Assembly: GCF_028389875.1 (NCBI RefSeq)
Contig: NC_084674.1
Span: 14,479,501 to 14,543,500 of the forward strand
Reading direction: 5' to 3'
DNA length: 64,000 nt
Source: Rhea pennata
Lineage: Eukaryota > Chordata > Aves > Rheiformes > Rheidae
Made by a program: the position numbers and the translations under genes. A model generated the notes under the pieces. It had not been told where the DNA came from. It made no database searches and worked only from the letters and a program-made list of their open reading frames with translations. Shown here piece by piece: positions 54,101 to 61,596 of this stretch (position 1 is its first letter; each line of letters begins with the position of its first letter).

Positions 54101-57100
54101 TATTTTGTGGCGGTGTGCATACCACCCCTGCACACACACAGCCCCTAGAGAAATTTGTTTTGGAAATGCTACTTCTATACTTGTCACAGGCTTACAGATG
54201 CACAAATGTATGTATATTTTTGCCACCCTGGTAATCAACGTATTTCAAATTTAGGTATGTGTTGGAACATCTGTCTCGTATAAGCCGTATTCTGAAGCAG
54301 TCAGGGGGCAATGCTTTATTGGTTGGAATGGGAGGAAGTGGACGTCAGTCTTTGACTCGTCTAGCAGCATTCATGGCAAAAATGTGTGTTTTTCAACCAG
54401 AGATTTCTAAAAGCTATGGTATGAATGAGTGGAGAGAAGACCTGAAAGTGAGTATAAATAACCTGTCTGAGTTTCAACTTAATTCAGGGGAAGGATGTTT
54501 TGGAGCCTAAAATATTTAAATTGTCTTGCATTTTTAGACTCTTCTGAAGAGTGCAGGTGTAAAAGGCTTGAAAACCGTATTTATAATCACAGACACACAA
54601 ATTAAAGAAGAAGGTTTTTTGGAAGATGTTGACAGTGTACTCAACACTGGGGAAGTACCCAATCTTTTTGCAGCAGATGAAAAACAAGAAATTATAGAGG
54701 TATCTTCTTAAATTCTCTTAAATGTCATCTCCCTTTTCAGCTATTTTATCAGGTTAGTTTAAAATATGCCTTAATTAAAAGTGGGGTTTTTGGATATATG
54801 GATCTAATTTTGTGACTTTTTTCAGACCTTAGATAAATCAGTCAGTTATTAGTAAATTGAAGTAGGTTATTCCTACAACAAGCTTTGATTTTGGCCTCAT
54901 TCTATTCACAGACACATTAAGTTGTGAATAGGGAACACATAAGGAACTTTGATTGTTTGCAAATATCCTGGGGTCATTAATTCTCGTTTTGCACTATATT
55001 GTGCAAAACATTTTGCATCATAATGTTTTCATTAATCACTTAAGGATAAAGAAATTCTTTTGAGACAGCACAGCCTGCCTTTGTCAGTAGACTCTTGCTG
55101 CCTTGGGTACTAGAGCATTGTTCAACAGTATTCCTTGGTCTGACATTTTTGCTCACTGGAGAAGTTAGGGGAAGCTGCTCCAAGAATTAAGGCTCAGAAG
55201 TAAAGTTGCAGGGTAGCTGAGCAATTTCTTTTTAGTTTCTAACCAGACTCTGGCATATTTTTTTCAAAACAGCAAACACTATTTGGGAGGGAGGGGTACT
55301 AGTCTTTGTGTATCTCAGATTGGGAACTTAATGTTAGCTAACAAGATTTGAAAATTTATGTTGTGCTTACCTCATAGCTTTATAGCATGCATACTAATGA
55401 ATTACCTAGGTATACTTCTAATTCTCATTTAAATGGCTTCCTAGTAAATACACAAATATGCTCTTTATTGAAATAGGTATGTCGCTCACTTAAATGTTGT
55501 TGTACTATTTCTTTTTCTTGTGTTTAATTTATGGAATGTGTTGGTATCTGTATTCCATACACTTTGCAGAGAAGCTAGATTAGAATTCTGATCAGCTCTC
55601 AGAAATACTGTTTCATTTTTTTACCAAGCATATAATAACAATATTAGGCTAATATGTCTTTTCCAATTTTACAGTTATTTTGAATATATTTAATGCAATG
55701 TTTGCTAAAATTTGGTAACTATATATATAATATGTCAACTGTGACAAAGTTATTTATTACTCATTTGAATCTGCTTCATGAAAGCAGTCTTGATTCTACA
55801 GTATTGCTAGTAATCTAGTTTTATTCATTTATTTTATTTGCTGGATTATGTAAAGTAGATACACTTTTGTGGAAGAATCATTTAAGTTTTAGGTATTAAC
55901 AGTCGAGCCTGACTGTGTAATATGGACTGTTAATTAACTGAGGATAATATTTTCATTTAGTTTCACATCCTGAGATAATTTCTCTTTCTGAGAGATTTTT
56001 TGTAAATGAAGGAAAGGAGAATAATTTTATGTCTGAAACCTAAATCTTCCTTTCTAGTTAGGTAAATGCAAAAAAAAATCAGTATAATGTTAAAGCTAAA
56101 ATAGCTCTTAGTAAGTTAATATCTTGAAACATAGGTTAGGGGATGGATATGGCACATAAAAAAAATTAGTTGAGAATGTTGTCATGGTAGGTACCTTTTA
56201 TCATGGTAGCTTTCCTGTATTGAGAGCAGTAATTTGCCTCATCTGTTCTATATCTCTAAAAGCTCTTCTGTGAGTGATTGAACATTGATTGTAATTAGGT
56301 CAGATAGTTGTATTTATCATGAAAAGGCTTTGGCTCTTTATTTCCTGAGGGAAGCAATTTTGAATCCCAATGTGTCTTAAACATTTGTCGAGACAACCTC
56401 TTCTTTGGATAGACTTCTGGCACTAGTTTTGATGTATTTTCAGTTGTTCAAAGCAGCATGATCATTTCTAGATTGAGTGTTAGGATCATACATAAATGCT
56501 GTAATGCTACCCTAAACTACTATTTACTACTTGTTTTATTTTTCTAGTTTATTTTGCTTGTTTCCTTTATCAATAAAAGATTCTACTCTGTGGTGATGCT
56601 ATCATAAACAGGACTGTTAAAGCACTTCAGAAGTGCTTAAAGAGAAACTAGATAACAGCTTTTATTCCCAAGGGTGTTCGTGCAGTAGCTCAGGCTGGCA
56701 ATAAACATGAAGAGCTCAGTCCCTTGGCCTTGTTTGCTTTCTTTGTGAACCGCTGCAAAGAAAATTTGCATGTTGTAATAGCATTCAGTCCAATTGGAGA
56801 TGCTTTCCGCAATCGTCTGAGGCAGTTTCCATCTCTCATCAACTGCTGTACTATTGATTGGTTCCAGGTATGTAAAAATATTTATATTATTTCCTTAACA
56901 AATAAATTCTTTTTTTAAAAAAATAACCTCAATATTTTTGTGTCTTTTTACATTTTCCTTTCATCTGTTCTGTAGACATACTCCTTGTTTTTCAAAATTT
57001 TAAAATTGCATAGCCATTTTTGTAATATTTTGGAAACTCATTGGTATGCAATCACAGTATTTTTACAAGTAAAAAAACTTCCTAATATAAAATATCTGAA

Positions 57101-60100
57101 ATAGATAGTAGTCTTTGTCTAGGGTAATTAGTCACTTTTATGACATAAGTGTTTCTTTTAAAGGATTAGAGTATCCATTTCAGTGGCATTGTAAAAGCCT
57201 GTTAAGCAGATCATGCATCATAGGAATGACTGGCAAATACAAGTGCTGTAGAAAGACTATAAATAAATCTTATATAGCAGAATGAAACATAGAAAACTAG
57301 TATAATTAACTGTCCTTAGTATAAGCAGTCACCCTCAATTAAGTACAGTTAGCTCTGTAGATTGGGCTGGTGCTGAAGTCAAATTTTTTTTTGCCAATGG
57401 ATAACATACTATCCAACCAGTTCTGTGTCTCTGGCAGTATGCATCTCTTAACTAGATCAGCAAGGAGTTGCTGGAACAGATCCTATGGGTAGTGATGCTC
57501 CCTAATCTAACCCGTGTATCACTTCATTATATTTGAGACTTAGCTGGGACTATCTGTTACATACTGGTATTCTGAATAGTAAAGATTTCTTTTTAAATAT
57601 GACTCAAAGATACATTTTATAAATCTCTTCTCCCCATTTCTTCTGCAGGCATGGCCTGAAGATGCCCTTGAACGTGTAGCTAATAAGTTCTTGGAAACAC
57701 TTCAGCTCACAGAGAATGAGCGTCAGGAGGTTGTTCCCATCTGTAAATATTTTCATACTTCAGTTCTGTCACTCTCTGTAAGGTCAGTTTGTTTCTTCTA
57801 AAAACAACCCGTTAACTTACAAAAATATAAAGCAGGAAAATGTTTAAAGTGGTAAAATTAAGGAAAATGATCTCAAAGTTTTAGAGATAAGAAACAATAA
57901 AACAGATGATTTAATTTTATTCCTACTCATTTCTGTCTTACGATTTTGTAACTTAAGATACAAGACCTGCCTGCTCTAAAATATATACATTGTTGAAACT
58001 GTTTACTGCTGTTATTTGTCAAACAGTTTATTTTTATACCTTTTCTAATAACAAGAAAGGAAACAAATCTTGAAGGTACTCTTTTTTTTTTTCTCTTTTT
58101 GTAACAGGTTCTTGGAAGATCTGGGCCGACATAATTATGTTACTCCTACTTCTTATCTTGAACTTATTGCTGCCTTTCGGCAACTTCTGACTCAGAAACG
58201 CGACACTGTAATGAAAGCCAGACAGGGATATGTGAATGGCCTAGATAAACTAGCTTTTGCTGAATCACAGGTGAGTTAGGGTAGAAGTGGAACTGAAAAT
58301 ACAAAGTGATGGGCATAAACAGATCTCCTCCTAGAGAGATAAGCCAAAAGTAGTACAAATCTTTAAAGATACGGAAGCTAAGAAATAGATTCAAATTCCT
58401 ATAATGGGAAACAACCTAAATTTTCTAGTTCCAAGTCTGGTTAAAATTAAGAATTGATTTGTATTATGGACTGGGCCTGTGTAGCCAAAATACGCTTTTT
58501 GTTAAAGATTTTCCTAAGGAAAAAATTATTCTTATGATGGAAGTGAGTGTGTCTGTTTCTGTAAATATAAGTGTGGTCCATACAGTTACCTGTTTATTTG
58601 GTATATGTCTGTTACACCTAATAATTTGTTTAATTTAAATTTCAAGTAAATTGCCTCTCTGTTTAGCTCAATCTTGAAACAAACATTATTTCCTTCTATT
58701 AATAAATCAGTCATTGGAAAGAATCTTGGCCTTATAGAAATTGTTTGAAATTTTACTTGGGAATTCAGAATCTTACCTAATTCTTTTAGATATTTGTGTG
58801 TGTGTATCTATATATAGGTTGGTGAGATGAAACAGGAATTGGTTCAGCTGCAGCCCAAATTGGAAGAGGCTAAATTGGATAATGCAAACATGATGAAGGT
58901 AGAGTTATACAAATTCAATATTGTCTTCTTAATGTAAGTATGTGCGGACTGTGGAGTGCTACTTTCATCTTTGTAGTAATTAGCTTTGAATGAGGAGTCT
59001 TAATAGTACAGTGTATTCTACCTCTGCTTCAGAATCTCAGCTGATTGTAGACAGGTTCTAAAGAATATATCTCTATAAAGTTGCTGATCTGTGATCTGTC
59101 TCTCTGAAAATGAAAGCTGAGCTGAGGTTTTTGAGCTTCCTTTTTGTTTACTTGCATTTGTCATGTGATGAAATTTGTGGATATTTATACACTTATCCAT
59201 TCATTTGGAAGAAATTTGTACTTTTTATCTGAGTACTCTGGATAGACGGTCCTTGCTTAAGCTCCATGCTGGAGGATGTTAGAGGAACGTTCATGCTAAT
59301 AGTGGTTAGATTGTGTTTCCAAGAACATTCACAAGCATTGTGGAGACCTGAATAGTTTTTCAGTGTACAAACTAAACATGAAGAGTTTACACAGCTGGTC
59401 TTCGCATGCACCAGGATTATACACTTGGATTTTAAAAGGATCCTAAGAAAGAGTAACTTTGTATAAATTCAGTGGGACTTGGGAACCAGTCTTTTAGGTT
59501 TATTTCAGAATTACAACTTTGAGAAAATACACTTACTTAGTACATTACTATTTCATTACAAGAAAGCAAGGTTTTATTGATGTTTTGTACACTGGTTATG
59601 ATTTTTAAGTGATTTTACAGATACAATGATACCTGTTGTACTTACTCTTACAAACCAAAATTCTGGCTCCACCACTGTCATAGCATAGGCTCTAAGAAGG
59701 CTAGATGTCACTTCTCTAGAGCTCAAGAGGGAGTATGTGAATGATGGGTTGACTCATCAATCAAAAGAAAGTGACTTGCATTAGTCAGTGTCACAGGCTG
59801 GGGGAAAGGGGGCAACAAAAAGAGAAAATTGTGAAAAGTATTTCATAGCTGTTACACTTGATTTCAGCAGATTTAATCATTCACCACTCAATAGGAAGCT
59901 CACCAATGTATTTTTCTTTAGATTATAGAAATAGAATCTGCAGAAGTAGAACAGAAAAGGAAAACTGTAAAAGTAGATGAAGAGATTGCTACAGGAAAAG
60001 CTGAAGAAGCTCAGACACTGAAAAATGAATGTGAGAGTGACCTAGCAGAGGCAATCCCAGCCCTGGAGGCTGCACTTGCTGCTCTTGACACTTTGAAGGT

Positions 60101-61553
60101 GAGCTAATTTAAACTCTTATCATTCCAAAGAATTATTTATTGTGATGACATTCATCCATTTATTTGGCAGAGTGCATTACATGAAAAGATTTGAAAAGCA
60201 CCAGTTTTTCTGTTTTTTGGAAAATGAATTATCTGTTCTTAAATATAATTTTAGATAACTTAATTTACAGTTGCTGGCATTCACTTCATTTGTATTTCCC
60301 TTGAATAGAATAAATTGATGGATGTTTTCAATTGTGTCACTAATGCTGTATTCTTAATATCCCCTCCATAAGCCCACTATAACCAGATAAATTGGTAATA
60401 CTGTTATAATTTCCTTTTTTTCTGTTAGTACATTTATTTTACAAGGGTGAGAAAGATGTAACATTTGTCATAAATCTGTACATTTTTTTTTAATTTTACT
60501 TTTATTTCAGCCTTCTGATATAACAATTGTCAAGTCAATGAAAAATCCTCCATCTGGTGTCAAACTTGTGATGGCTGCTGTCTGTGTCATGAAAGACATA
60601 AAACCTGAAAAAATTGCAGATTCTTCAGGGACTGGAGGAAAGGTAAAATGGCAGAGAATGAGTTTCAAATACAATTAGAATTCATGTTCTCTCTCAACAT
60701 AGAACAGTTCGATAAACAAGACAGATACACCTAAGGTCCGGTAAAGCAGGCACATATTTACAGCCTGCACCCATTATCTCATTAAAAACACAGATGTGTG
60801 CCTTAGACTTCTTCAGTGTCCAGCTTACATAATTTGGACTTCTGGAACATGCAGAGAGAATTCATTTAATGTGTTTAACCTGTATATGGAGGTAAGTCTT
60901 CCCTGAGTCACTGTTTTGTTTGAGGTTGGAAGAAAATATTTGGTCTGATGGACTCTTCTCTGACTACCTTATGGTGTCTCATGGAGATACCAGCTCTTTA
61001 ATATTAAGTATGCAAGCGTTTACTAAAAGAGATTTGACAATTTGTTGTTGTTGTTTGCTTTAAGGTTTGAAAAGTTATTTTCTATTGTGTTTTATAGATT
61101 TTGGATTATTGGGGTCCTAGCAAGAAACTACTTGGTGACATAAATTTCTTAAAGGATTTGAAAGAATATGACAAGGACAACATTCCAGTAAGGTTTTTTG
61201 TTTATTTTTTCAGTTACTTTTACCGTATAGAAATCTTCTTCCAGAAAACAAAGTTAGAAAATACTGTCCTAGGTCACATTTGCCCCAAACTGGTCAACTT
61301 CTGTTATGGCCAAGGATCTTAACAAGTTTGTAGACAGCGGTAGCCAGGATGAATATAGTCATGACAAATGAATCAAACTTCCTCAGGGTGATTCTGTGAA
61401 GTAGCATTTCTGAAGGTTTTAGAAACCCCCATTGGGAATTTTCTGAGGCTTCTATACTGCCTGCCTTGTGTTTAAATGAAATGTCTTCCTGTGTACAAAT
61501 GTATTGAACTTCAGAACTGATACATCATATCTCATCCAAACCTAAAGGTAACA

Positions 61554-61596
<43 letters not shown>

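Noticed and set aside
54694-56672. U12-type intron after DNAH12 exon 44
   Set aside because: The donor GTATCTTCT differs from GTATCCTTT at two places and no TTCCTTAAC-like branch site is seen near the acceptor.
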